A stretch of DNA of 37,724 nucleotides from an uncultured Bacteroidota bacterium (lineage in GTDB: Bacteria > Bacteroidota > Bacteroidia > Chitinophagales > Chitinophagaceae). Where the stretch lies: positions 1 to 37,724 of the forward strand of contig CAINUN010000033.1 of NCBI GenBank assembly GCA_903853805.1, in the 5' to 3' direction. This document shows positions 8,808-16,993 of this stretch, piece after piece. Positions within the stretch are counted from its first letter, which is position 1. The number at the start of each line of letters is the position of its first letter. Under the pieces are notes generated by a model. It was not told the DNA's origin. It did no database searches and was given only the letters and a program-made list of their open reading frames with translations. The position numbers and the translations under genes are program-made.

Positions 8808-9308
8808 TTAATAGTTCAAGAACTCGTCTATTTGTTGTTGAATAGAATTATGAGTAAGATGATTTTTTATAGAGCCATCTTGAGCAATTTCTTCTTCAAT
8901 TCGGCTAATAGGTAGTTTATTGTAAAGCACATTCATTTTTAGATAATGCAGGATGTTGGTCATGTGTTCCAATCCTCGTAGATTACCACCTCTACCTGTA
9001 GCCAAGCCTACCAAAGCTGCTTTTTTGTGCCACCAACAAGTTTTAATATCAGTATTATCAATCAATAACTTTAAAATGCCAGGAAAACTCCCATTATATT
9101 CAGGCATGATAAAGAAAAATTTCTCTGAAGGAATTAAGATGTTCTTTACCACGTCATTCAATTCTTCATTTTCTTCCCATACATTTAAGTTTTTCAAGGA
9201 GAGTAAACGTACCTCTACATTTTTTTCCTTAAGCAGGTTAAAATAAATCTGTGCAACCCGAAGGGTCATACTATCGTTGCGGTTTGTTCCTGAAATAATG
9301 GTAATCAT
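8808..9308 (-). CDS. NADPH-dependent FMN reductase-like flavoprotein
   Basis: A small cytoplasmic flavodoxin-fold oxidoreductase of the FMN_red family; it likely reduces flavin, quinone or azo compounds. The phosphate-binding loop ISGTNRNDSMT follows the first beta strand, PEYNGSFPGILKLLID is the conserved dimer/flavin segment in the middle, and LATGRGGNLRGLEHM is the third conserved loop. I use the ATG at 9308 (MITIISGTNRNDS, 166 aa) rather than a TTG at 9323, because an exact promoter word, TACATTTG (minus strand, 9321-9328), overlaps the longer version. It is the first gene of a probable operon with the metallophosphoesterase gene. Confidence 0.88.
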   Translation of the reverse strand: MITIISGTNRNDSMTLRVAQIYFNLLKEKNVEVRLLSLKNLNVWEENEELNDVVKNILIPSEKFFFIMPEYNGSFPGILKLLIDNTDIKTCWWHKKAALVGLATGRGGNLRGLEHMTNILHYLKMNVLYNKLPISRIEEEIAQDGSIKNHLTHNSIQQQIDEFLNY

Positions 9309-9320
9309 TGCTGAAAGAAG

Positions 9321-9328
9321 CAAATGTA
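9321..9328 (-). promoter_or_regulatory. Putative minus-7 promoter element TACATTTG
   Basis: An exact TAnnTTTG word on the minus strand, ending 12 bases before the ATG at 9308. It is identical to the words in front of tRNA-Cys and the SRP RNA. Transcription would start about five bases before or at the leader of the flavoprotein gene, and this decides the start codon choice. Confidence 0.5.
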
Positions 9329-9502
9329 ACCCATCATGAAAATTAAAAGTAAAAAATCAAAAGTTAAAAATGAATGCCTCTTGATTCCTCTTATAAAGTG
9401 TAAATGAAAATTTCGAATCTAAAACAGAGGACCTAAAATTCCCATGATTACATTTATTTTCCACAATTCAGAACTATCTTCAAAAAATCCCCTTGCAGCC
9501 AT

Positions 9503-9510
9503 TAATTTTG
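9503..9510 (+). promoter_or_regulatory. Putative minus-7 promoter element TAATTTTG
   Basis: An exact TAnnTTTG match 38 bases upstream of the ATG at 9549. It is the most likely promoter of the UPF0173-parA-parB-anmK run. The rest of the 9309-9548 gap is AT-rich, with a low-complexity AAAGT-type stretch near 9345-9372 and nothing else that I can support. Confidence 0.4.
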
Positions 9511-9548
9511 TTCCATTCCTTTTCTAAAGGCTTTAATTAATTTAAAGT

Positions 9549-10229
9549 ATGCAATTCACTTTTTACGGACATGCTTGCTTTGCTGTTCAAATAGCAGGAA
9601 AAAAACTCCTGTTCGATCCTTTTATCACTGGCAATCCATTGGCAAAAGAGATAGACATCAATGCTATTGAAGCGGATTACATACTTGTTTCGCATGGTCA
9701 CGGTGATCATGTTGCGGACCTGATTCAAATTGCCAAAAATACCGATGCACTTGTTATGGGTGCTTATGAAATTATGGATTGGGCAGGTAAGCAAGGTGTG
9801 AGCAATGTTCATCCAATGAATTTTGGAGGCAAAGTTCGTTTTGATTGGGGAACAGTTCGATTTGTGCCTGCAACACACAGCAGTGTTTTACCCGACGGCA
9901 CTTATGGGGGCAATCCGGGCGGGTTTGTAGTAAGCTCGGTTGATGGTAGTTTCTATTATTCTGGCGACACCGCTTTAATGATGGACATGCAACTAATTCC
10001 ACGGTATGCCAACATAGATGTGGCAATATTGCCTGTTGGCGATAATTTTACTATGGGTGTTGAAGATGCATTAGTAGCTGCCGAATTTGTTCAATGTTCC
10101 AAGGTATTTGGTGTTCATTTCGATACCTTTGGCTACATTAAAATAAACCACGAAGAAGCAATAGACTATTTTAAGAAAGCAGGCAAAACCCTAATCTTGC
10201 CTGAAATTGGAAAAACAATAAGTATTTAA
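9549..10229 (+). CDS. UPF0173 family metal-dependent hydrolase
   Basis: A metallo-beta-lactamase-fold hydrolase of the short UPF0173/YtkL type, cytoplasmic, substrate unknown. The metal ligand motif HGHGDH is at residues 49-54. The conserved CFAVQIAGKKLLFDPFI strand-loop precedes it, the HSS of PATHSS comes near residue 117, and YYSGDTALMMD follows near 140. The final GVHFDTF supplies the last His. The 226-aa length is exact for the family. It is the first gene of a tight plus-strand run: 21 bases to parA, parA overlapping parB, and 17 bases to anmK. Confidence 0.93.
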   Translation: MQFTFYGHACFAVQIAGKKLLFDPFITGNPLAKEIDINAIEADYILVSHGHGDHVADLIQIAKNTDALVMGAYEIMDWAGKQGVSNVHPMNFGGKVRFDWGTVRFVPATHSSVLPDGTYGGNPGGFVVSSVDGSFYYSGDTALMMDMQLIPRYANIDVAILPVGDNFTMGVEDALVAAEFVQCSKVFGVHFDTFGYIKINHEEAIDYFKKAGKTLILPEIGKTISI

Positions 10230-10250
10230 AAAAAAGAGCCAACCCAAATA

Positions 10251-11075
10251 ATGGCAAAAACAATAGCAATAGCCAATCAAAAAGGTGGTGTAGGAAAAAC
10301 TACGACTGCCATCAATCTTGCTGCAAGTCTTGCAGTACTTGAATACAAAACCCTTTTGGTGGATGGTGATCCACAAGCAAACAGTACTACAGGCAATGGT
10401 TTCGATTTGAAGAACATTCAGTTGAGCCTTTATGATTGTATGGTGAATGAAACCCCAGTTTCGCAGGTCATTCTTGAAACTGAAACGCCCAACCTACATA
10501 TTGTCCCGTCTCATCTAGACTTGGTGGGTGCTGAAATTGAACTAATAAATCACCCCAATCGCGAGCATATTCTCCGCAATGCGTTGGAAGAAGTGAAAGG
10601 CAACTATGATTTTATCATTATTGATTGTTCGCCTTCATTGGGTTTGATAACAGTGAATGCTTTGACAGCAGCCAATAGCGTTGCCATTCCTGTACAATGC
10701 GAGTACTTTGCATTAGAAGGTTTGGGTAAATTGTTAAACACCATAAAGATTGTACAAACCCGCATCAATACAGAATTACATATTGAGGGTATTTTGATGA
10801 CAATGTATGATGGTCGTTTGCGATTGAGTAATCAAGTTGTAGAAGAAATCAAAAATCATTTTGGAGAATTGGTGTTCAATACTATCATTCATCGCAACAC
10901 AAGATTAGGCGAGGCACCTAGCTTTGGTAAACCTGCTTTGATGTATGATGCTGAAAGTTCAGGAGCGATTAACTATCTCAATCTAGCCAAAGAAATTCTT
11001 CAGAAAAACAATCTTACTAAAATCAAAAACGAAGATAAAATCTTAGAAGCCGATGAGCATGTCGCAGCAGAATAA
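10251..11075 (+). CDS. parA: Chromosome partitioning ATPase ParA/Soj
   Basis: A Walker-type ATPase that binds DNA non-specifically and moves the ParB-parS complex during chromosome segregation. The deviant Walker A motif KGGVGKTT is at residues 11-18, with the signature Lys present. VDGDPQANST follows near 38-47, and the Walker B-like FIIIDCSPSLG is near 122-132. The length of 274 aa is slightly above the usual 255, with an extra charged tail. It ends inside parB (23-base overlap), so translation is coupled. The position beside parB and away from plasmid genes indicates the chromosomal system. Confidence 0.96.
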   Translation: MAKTIAIANQKGGVGKTTTAINLAASLAVLEYKTLLVDGDPQANSTTGNGFDLKNIQLSLYDCMVNETPVSQVILETETPNLHIVPSHLDLVGAEIELINHPNREHILRNALEEVKGNYDFIIIDCSPSLGLITVNALTAANSVAIPVQCEYFALEGLGKLLNTIKIVQTRINTELHIEGILMTMYDGRLRLSNQVVEEIKNHFGELVFNTIIHRNTRLGEAPSFGKPALMYDAESSGAINYLNLAKEILQKNNLTKIKNEDKILEADEHVAAE

Positions 11076-11982
11076 TAAAAAACAGGCTTTGGGAAAAGGC
11101 ATTCGTGCTTTGCTGAATAATATTGATGAAGAATTGCAAAGTACTGCGCAAAGTATGCCTGTTGTTTCAGGTCAGCAAGCACCATCGGGAATTCTTCGTA
11201 TTTCGGTTGACCAAATTGAGGTAAACCCGAAGCAACCACGTCGTGATTTTGATGAAAAAGCATTGCAGGAGCTTGCAGAAAGTATAAAGCTTCATGATAT
11301 AATTCAGCCCATTACCGTGGTGCGCATACACGCTTCGAGTTATCGGTTGATTTCAGGAGAAAGACGTTTGCGCGCTTCAAAAATTGCAGGCTTGAAAGAT
11401 ATTCCTGCCTACATCCGCATGGCAAACGACCAACAAATGTTGGAGCTCTCCTTGTTAGAAAACTTACAACGAGAAGATCTTAATGCCATTGAAATTGGTT
11501 TGAGTTATCGCCGTCTAATGGAAGAGTGTGACTTGACGCAAGAACAAGTGGCGGAACGCATGAAAAAAGACCGTAGTACAGTTACCAACTACATTCGTCT
11601 TTTAAAACTTCCACCCGATATTCAAAAATCTGTTCGTGACGGGGTAATGAGTATGGGGCATGCACGTGCTCTTATTGCTCTTGAAATGATAGACCAACAA
11701 CTTTATGTCTTTAGAGAAATTAAAGAAAAAGGTTTGTCTGTACGTCAGGTAGAAGCATTGGTTAAAGAATTGCTTGCCGGAGAGAAATCGGATGTAACTA
11801 CAAATGCTTCGAAAATATCAGCTCAATTGCCACCTGCTTATAAACGTATAGAGGACAATATGGCTTCCCATTTTTCTACTAAAGTAAAATTAGAAAGAAA
11901 GAAAAATGGAAAAGGAGCCATCAATATTGAGTTTTACAGCGACAATGATTTGGAAAGAATCATGGAGGCAATGAATCTCTGA
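11053..11982 (+). CDS. parB: Chromosome partitioning protein ParB/Spo0J
   Basis: A parS-binding CTP-dependent clamp partner of ParA. The N-terminus (KKQALGKGIRALLNNID) carries the ParA-stimulating LGKG motif. The ParB/Srx domain follows, with NPKQPRRDFD and the CTP-binding SGERRLRASK, then LLENLQREDLNAIEIG, the helix-turn-helix region (LTQEQVAERMKKDRSTVTNYIRLLKLP) and a C-terminal dimer domain. At 309 aa it has normal length. The start could be the ATG at 11053 or at 11059. No parS-like palindrome of the TGTTTCACGTGAAACA type was found in the window. Confidence 0.96.
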   Translation: MSMSQQNNKKQALGKGIRALLNNIDEELQSTAQSMPVVSGQQAPSGILRISVDQIEVNPKQPRRDFDEKALQELAESIKLHDIIQPITVVRIHASSYRLISGERRLRASKIAGLKDIPAYIRMANDQQMLELSLLENLQREDLNAIEIGLSYRRLMEECDLTQEQVAERMKKDRSTVTNYIRLLKLPPDIQKSVRDGVMSMGHARALIALEMIDQQLYVFREIKEKGLSVRQVEALVKELLAGEKSDVTTNASKISAQLPPAYKRIEDNMASHFSTKVKLERKKNGKGAINIEFYSDNDLERIMEAMNL

Positions 11983-11999
11983 TAATCATCAACTTTCTT

Positions 12000-13082
12000 A
12001 TGGTTTATCAAGTTATTGGCATCATGTCGGGTAGTTCGTTAGATGGATTGGATATTGCCTTTGTAAAATTAGAAGAAAACAGGGGCGTATGGCATTATGA
12101 ATTTCAGGCATTTGCTTGTGTTGCCTATCAAAATGAAATGGCAGAGCAATTAAAGAATGCATCCAAATTGACAGTGCCTGATTTTTTGAAACTCAATACC
12201 CGTTTTGGACACTATATTGGCGAACAAGTAAATCTGTTTATAGAGCAGAATAAATTACAGCACCAAGTTCATTTAATAACATCACATGGACACACTGTTT
12301 TTCATAGTCCCTTACACAACACCTCAACTCAAATTGGTGATGGCGCAACTATTGCTGCTGTAACAGAGTTGCCTACAATAACTGATTTACGTTCTATGGA
12401 TGTTGCACTTGGAGGACAAGGTGCGCCTATTGTTCCTATTGGGGACAAGTTGTTGTTCCCTGAGTATGATTATTGGCTCAACATTGGAGGCATTGCCAAT
12501 ATAACTGCAAGAGTTAATGATTCGTTTGTTGCTTTCGATGTTTGTCCAGCTAATCAAGTGTTGAATTTATTAGCACAAAACACAGGAAAAGAAATGGATG
12601 AAAATGGAGCTTTAGCTGCTGATGGAAATTTGTTGATTGATGTATTGAGTCAATTAAATGAACAAGATTATTACCGACAACTGCCACCTAAATCCCTGAG
12701 TAATGAAGCGGCTATTGCGCTTGCTTTTCCGCATTTATTAGAAAGTGCTCATGATGTAAAAGACTTGTTACATACCACCGTTGTTCATATTGCCGAACAA
12801 ATCGCTCAGGCAACAAAACATTTTCCGTCGAATAGCGTCAATCCCAAAATGTTGGTAACAGGTGGCGGTGCATTCAACACTTATTTAGTAAAACAAATCA
12901 CTAATCTTTTATCTCTACAAAACATTGAAGTAGTTGTGCCAGATGCCCAAACCGTGAATTATAAAGAAGCCTTAGTTATGGCTTTGATTGGCACATTGCG
13001 TTGGAGAGAAGAACCAAATGTATTAAAAGAAATTACGGGTGCTTCTCGATGTAGTATAAGTGGTGCTTTATGGATGAATTAG
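12000..13082 (+). CDS. anmK: Anhydro-N-acetylmuramic acid kinase
   Basis: AnmK phosphorylates and hydrates 1,6-anhydro-MurNAc from peptidoglycan turnover to MurNAc-6-phosphate in the cytoplasm. The family signature GIMSGSSLDGLD is at residues 7-18. TSHGHTVFH lies near 94-102, LRSMDVALGGQGAPIVPIGD near 133-152, NIGGIANIT near 166-174 and VTGGGAFN near 286-293 (sugar-kinase fold). The 360-aa length is right. It follows parB by 17 bases and is probably co-transcribed; this neighbourhood is common in Bacteroidota. Its stop codon overlaps that of the convergent CoA-binding gene. Confidence 0.95.
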   Translation: MVYQVIGIMSGSSLDGLDIAFVKLEENRGVWHYEFQAFACVAYQNEMAEQLKNASKLTVPDFLKLNTRFGHYIGEQVNLFIEQNKLQHQVHLITSHGHTVFHSPLHNTSTQIGDGATIAAVTELPTITDLRSMDVALGGQGAPIVPIGDKLLFPEYDYWLNIGGIANITARVNDSFVAFDVCPANQVLNLLAQNTGKEMDENGALAADGNLLIDVLSQLNEQDYYRQLPPKSLSNEAAIALAFPHLLESAHDVKDLLHTTVVHIAEQIAQATKHFPSNSVNPKMLVTGGGAFNTYLVKQITNLLSLQNIEVVVPDAQTVNYKEALVMALIGTLRWREEPNVLKEITGASRCSISGALWMN

Positions 13083-13450
13083 AATTGATCCGTACTCAAC
13101 ATGACTAAAGTACATGCTTCTATTGCGTCTATTCCTTTAGCTATTAATTCTTTTTCAAAAACTGAATTCTCTGTACCCGGATTGAATATCACTCTTTCAG
13201 GTTTCAATGATAGTATGTATTCTTTATATTGTTCTTGGTTATTAGGATTGAGGTAAAGTGTAATAGTGTGGATATTTTCGAATAGGAATTGCTCTTTTTC
13301 AATCTTTACGCCTTCAACATCTCCCGATTTATTTCCTATTGCTACCGTTTCAATTTTATGTTGAGACAGTTTACGAATTGCCATATTGCTATATCGTAAA
13401 GCATTTTCAGATGCTCCTAGTACAAGTGTTTTCTTAAGCGATAATTTCAT
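13079..13450 (-). CDS. CoA-binding domain protein (YccU-like)
   Basis: A small cytoplasmic Rossmann-fold protein of the CoA_binding_2 family; function unknown. In 123 aa it shows the N-terminal loop LVLGASENALRYSNMAIRKL, a central HTITLYLNP strand and VIFNPGTEN, the conserved segment near residues 89-97, and a C-terminal helix that includes ACTLVMLSTDQF. The ATG at 13450 is preceded on the minus strand by the promoter-like TAACTTTA at 13454-13461. The stop overlaps that of anmK by a few bases, a compact convergent arrangement. Confidence 0.88.
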   Translation of the reverse strand: MKLSLKKTLVLGASENALRYSNMAIRKLSQHKIETVAIGNKSGDVEGVKIEKEQFLFENIHTITLYLNPNNQEQYKEYILSLKPERVIFNPGTENSVFEKELIAKGIDAIEACTLVMLSTDQF

Positions 13451-13537
13451 GCAGTAAAGTTAGTATCGCTTAACATCATTTTAGTAACTTGCCTCACATA
13501 ATTGTTTGAGAAAGTTTTCCTCAAAACAATAATATTT

Positions 13538-14626
13538 ATGAGGCTGAAAATTTACATAACCACCTTTTGTTTCTTGTTCACAGTATTTTGTTTTGCTCAA
13601 AAATCAAAACAACCTAAGAACATCGAATCAGCCATTCATGTAATTGATGAAACAGTGAGCGATAGTATTACTCAGGCTTCTAAAAAATTAACGCTTATTG
13701 AATTTAAAGAAGTTTTTGAATACCAACAGCCTGCCTATTTTCAATTAGTAAATACTTGGCTTTTTCATGCTGAAAAGAAATCGAAATTAATAGTCTACTA
13801 CGAAAAGTTGGGCGTTTATGAAACATCGCACATTCGAAAAATTTTGCTCAATGCTTATTATCGGCACTTGAAGGGAAAAGAAATTAGTCACGATGCCTTA
13901 GTGGCTCATTACCGTGACATTGAAGAGCAATGGTTGAATGAAGACAAGGACAAACTAAATGTTGACACCTTACGAGGCAACTATATCCCTGAAGATTTAA
14001 AAGACTGCTTTTCACAAATCGATGCAACCTGTCCTAAGGAAGTAAGAGACGACATCAAATCTTGGGACGAAGAAATATTTGTAGAAAGAGCTCATTTTGG
14101 TTTAGGACTATGGATAATCAATACTTGGCGATTATGGGAAGGTTCAAGACTTTCTGATTTTTTCAACAACGAGGGTATTTATCAGCCGAATTTTATGACA
14201 GATATTATCCTGAAAGGATATCATCAATACCTGAATCAAAAGGATGTTCAGTTAAGTGAATTGGTGCGGTTTTATAGAAAAGTTGGAGAGAAAAATGCTA
14301 AACTTGCCATTACAGAAAGAGAAAAGAACTTTGCTAAATTCAAACAAAATGATGTCGTTTATTTCCGTTATCATCTTAATCAATCAAAGCAAGAAAAAGC
14401 TCAAAAAATAGCAACTTGTTTTGCTAAAGGAAAGGTGCTAGAATTAAATGCGGCAACTTATTCCATTAGAGTTCGAGTGTTGGATATTTGTGATGATGAC
14501 TCAATTCTTTTTTATGACAATGCAGTTTATGATCGTGAAGAAAAAAACGACTTCAGCAATTTAATAAAACACTTGGAGGCAGAGAAAGAGTATTGGTTTA
14601 ATTTTGAAGACTGGGAAAAGAAATAA
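13538..14626 (+). CDS. Secreted protein with duplicated DUF6794-like domain
   Basis: Function unknown. I start at the ATG at 13538, which gives a clean signal peptide (MRLKIYITTFCFLFTVFCFAQ); an upstream TTG at 13502 would bury it. The mature protein (362 aa in all) has two related blocks, residues 29-130 and 150-252. The second, IPEDLKDCFSQIDATCP through HFGLGLWIINTWRLW, EGSRLSDFFNNEGI and GYHQYLNQKDVQ, resembles the Bacteroidota DUF6794 pattern as I remember it. The first keeps the spacing (VNTW, KSKLIVYYEKLGV, AYYRHLKGKEIS) but has lost the HFGLG core. A third, all-beta segment follows (about 270-362). Likely periplasmic. The gene stands alone, convergent with the histidine kinase. Confidence 0.8.
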   Translation: MRLKIYITTFCFLFTVFCFAQKSKQPKNIESAIHVIDETVSDSITQASKKLTLIEFKEVFEYQQPAYFQLVNTWLFHAEKKSKLIVYYEKLGVYETSHIRKILLNAYYRHLKGKEISHDALVAHYRDIEEQWLNEDKDKLNVDTLRGNYIPEDLKDCFSQIDATCPKEVRDDIKSWDEEIFVERAHFGLGLWIINTWRLWEGSRLSDFFNNEGIYQPNFMTDIILKGYHQYLNQKDVQLSELVRFYRKVGEKNAKLAITEREKNFAKFKQNDVVYFRYHLNQSKQEKAQKIATCFAKGKVLELNAATYSIRVRVLDICDDDSILFYDNAVYDREEKNDFSNLIKHLEAEKEYWFNFEDWEKK

Positions 14627-14667
14627 ACACTTTCAATAAATATTGAAAAAAAAGTAATTGAAAATTA

Positions 14668-16821
14668 TTAACTATAGTGAATTGGTAACTTAATAATAAA
14701 CTCAGTACCCATCTCTTTTTTGCTATTAATAGTCAAGCTTCCTTGTAATTTTTCAACACTCACTTTTACTAATAACAAACCAAGTCCTGTTCCTTTTTCT
14801 TCATTAGTTCCTAAGCTTGTATGCAATTTATCAAGGTTGAATAATTTTTGCATTTCGTCATTATTCATACCCACACCATAATCTTTCACTGTGATTTTTA
14901 TGATATCCTCTTTCTTTTCTGCCATCAATTCTACTTTTTGTCCGTGGTGAGAAAATTTTATGGCATTGTTGACTAAGTTTCTAAGAATTAATGAAAGGTT
15001 GTTTTTATCAGAAATGATATTAAGGTGTTGAGGAATTAAGTTGGCAATAATGATGTGCTTTTGCAAAGCAGTATGATGATATACCTTTTCAATTTCATCT
15101 ACTATTTGATGAGGGTTCACTTCTGCGAGATTTAGCTCATCTCCTTCTGCCATTTGTGATTTCACCCAACCTAAAATATTGTCGAGTAATATACTCACAC
15201 TATTCACAGATTTACTTAATTGTGGGAAAAGGGATTCTAATTCTTCTTGTGAAATTTGTTTTGAATTATAGAGCTCAATTATAGAGTATAAAGAAGAAAT
15301 TGGTCCACGCATGTCATGGCTCATCACCGAAATGACTCTGTCTTTTATAAGATTTATCTGCGCTAATTTTTCGCTTTGCGTAGCTATTTCAATATTTTGA
15401 GATTCAAGCTGTTTATTAAGCAATGAAAGCTTTTTGACTTGCTCGTAATAGACGTATGAAAATGTTAGAATCAATATTGCAAGGCAAACAAAAATGTAGA
15501 TATACAGACGTTGCATTTTGTTCTCTTGGTTCTGAACTAAGTTTTCTTTGTAAAGCAACTTTATTTGATTGTCTCTATCTTGTAATTGATTAACGTAATT
15601 GAGTTTAGCGATTTCTTTGTGGTCTTCAATTTTTTTCAAAGAGTCGACATATAAATGATGGATTTCTAGCCAATGAACAGCGCTCTTCCAATCATGCTGA
15701 CTATTGTATATGTTGAAAAATACGTTTGCATTTTCTTCTATCATTGATATGATACCATTCTTCAAAGCAATATTGTATGATTCCTTAGCGTAATCTAATG
15801 CTTGAGCGTATTTTTTTTGAGGATAATAAATATCGGCTAAATAATTGGTGGCATACATTTTCCCCTCTTCAAATTCAATTTCTTTAGCAATTTCAAGAGA
15901 ACGATTTAAATAGAAAACTGCAGAATCAATCAAGTTTTGAGAAATGAAACATTGACCAATATTGCAATAAAGCTGTACTAAATCTTCTGAGCTATTTTGC
16001 TTAAATGCTAAGTCAACACCATGTCTGAAATTAGCCATTGCCACCCTATGATTACCAAGAGATTCATAAGCGGTGCCTACATTGTTATAAACGCCAATTA
16101 ACTGCTTGCTTGTGGGGCTATTTCTAAGTCGAATTTCTTTTGCTTTCAAGGCATATTCAAGACTTTTTGGAAACTCTCCAATGCGGTGGTAGATGTTACT
16201 GAGATTGGTATAGCAACCTGAAATGCCAAGGCTATCACCTTGTTGTATTTTTAAATTAAGAGCTTTAAGAAAGTATTCAGTTGCTAATATTGTATTATCC
16301 TGCGAACCATAGACACTGCCAAGACTAATGTATAAGGAGCTAATTTTTTGTTGGTCTTCTAATTCATAAAAACTGCGGATACTTTGCTTTAGATATTTTT
16401 CTGCTTTTGCAAAATCGCCCAATTCCAAATAAATCAAACCAATAGAATTGTAGTATTCTCCAACATTCCTTTTTGTTCTTTTACTATTGATGGTAATGGA
16501 GTTACTATAATCGCCAAGAGCTTCATTTAACTCTCCTTTAGCTCTATGAATTTCGGCAGATATAAGATAAATAAAACCTGTGTAATTGGTTTGGTCATTA
16601 CCTAATGAAATGTTTTGTGCCTTTCTGATGTATTTCTCAGCTGAATCTATATCAATAGAGATATAACTTTTTGCAAGGTTACTATTTAATGCAACCAAAC
16701 TTGTATCCTGTAAACCTGGTTGATTTATTAAAATCTTAAGGCTGTCTATTTTTTTGCTTTGTGCAAATAAACTAGTCAGACTTAAAAAAGTTATTAATAA
16801 CGTCCCTAAAAAAATCCGCAT
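14668..16821 (-). CDS. TPR-containing sensor histidine kinase
   Basis: A membrane sensor kinase of 717 aa. A signal peptide (residues 1-21) is followed by about ten tetratricopeptide-like helical repeats to about residue 400 (for example EYYNSIGLIYLELGDFAKAEKYLKQS), a short coiled coil, one membrane helix (about 440-462), another coiled coil, and the kinase core. The phospho-acceptor His is 502 in SHDMRGP, the N box NLVNNAIKF is at 615-623, G1 DYGVG at 647-651 and G2 GTGLGL at 677-682. There is no receiver domain and no adjacent response-regulator gene, so the partner is elsewhere. A promoter-like word, CTATTTTG, lies on the minus strand at 16845-16852. The sensed signal is unknown; the periplasmic TPR array suggests a protein ligand. 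Confidence 0.93.
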   Translation of the reverse strand: MRIFLGTLLITFLSLTSLFAQSKKIDSLKILINQPGLQDTSLVALNSNLAKSYISIDIDSAEKYIRKAQNISLGNDQTNYTGFIYLISAEIHRAKGELNEALGDYSNSITINSKRTKRNVGEYYNSIGLIYLELGDFAKAEKYLKQSIRSFYELEDQQKISSLYISLGSVYGSQDNTILATEYFLKALNLKIQQGDSLGISGCYTNLSNIYHRIGEFPKSLEYALKAKEIRLRNSPTSKQLIGVYNNVGTAYESLGNHRVAMANFRHGVDLAFKQNSSEDLVQLYCNIGQCFISQNLIDSAVFYLNRSLEIAKEIEFEEGKMYATNYLADIYYPQKKYAQALDYAKESYNIALKNGIISMIEENANVFFNIYNSQHDWKSAVHWLEIHHLYVDSLKKIEDHKEIAKLNYVNQLQDRDNQIKLLYKENLVQNQENKMQRLYIYIFVCLAILILTFSYVYYEQVKKLSLLNKQLESQNIEIATQSEKLAQINLIKDRVISVMSHDMRGPISSLYSIIELYNSKQISQEELESLFPQLSKSVNSVSILLDNILGWVKSQMAEGDELNLAEVNPHQIVDEIEKVYHHTALQKHIIIANLIPQHLNIISDKNNLSLILRNLVNNAIKFSHHGQKVELMAEKKEDIIKITVKDYGVGMNNDEMQKLFNLDKLHTSLGTNEEKGTGLGLLLVKVSVEKLQGSLTINSKKEMGTEFIIKLPIHYS

Positions 16822-16993
16822 GAATATTGTAGAAAATACTAGAGCAAAATAGGTGTAAAAATATAGTTCTACAAATTTGAGCTTGAGTATTTATTGACTT
16901 CTGTAAGTTATTTTTATTGATAAACTTGACTTTTAAATGATGTTTGTCAATTAGCTTATAAAATTGCTGTTACTTTTATTCTTTAAATTTTTT

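Noticed and set aside
9549-13082. Search for parS sites and a replication origin near parAB
   Set aside because: No TGTTTCACGTGAAACA-like palindrome, DnaA-box cluster or dnaA/gidB-type neighbours were seen, so no origin is claimed.
14631-14648. Perfect 8-bp palindrome TTTCAATA-AA-TATTGAAA between convergent genes
   Set aside because: All A/T apart from one C:G pair per arm and followed by A, not T, on the plus strand, so it does not qualify as an intrinsic terminator.
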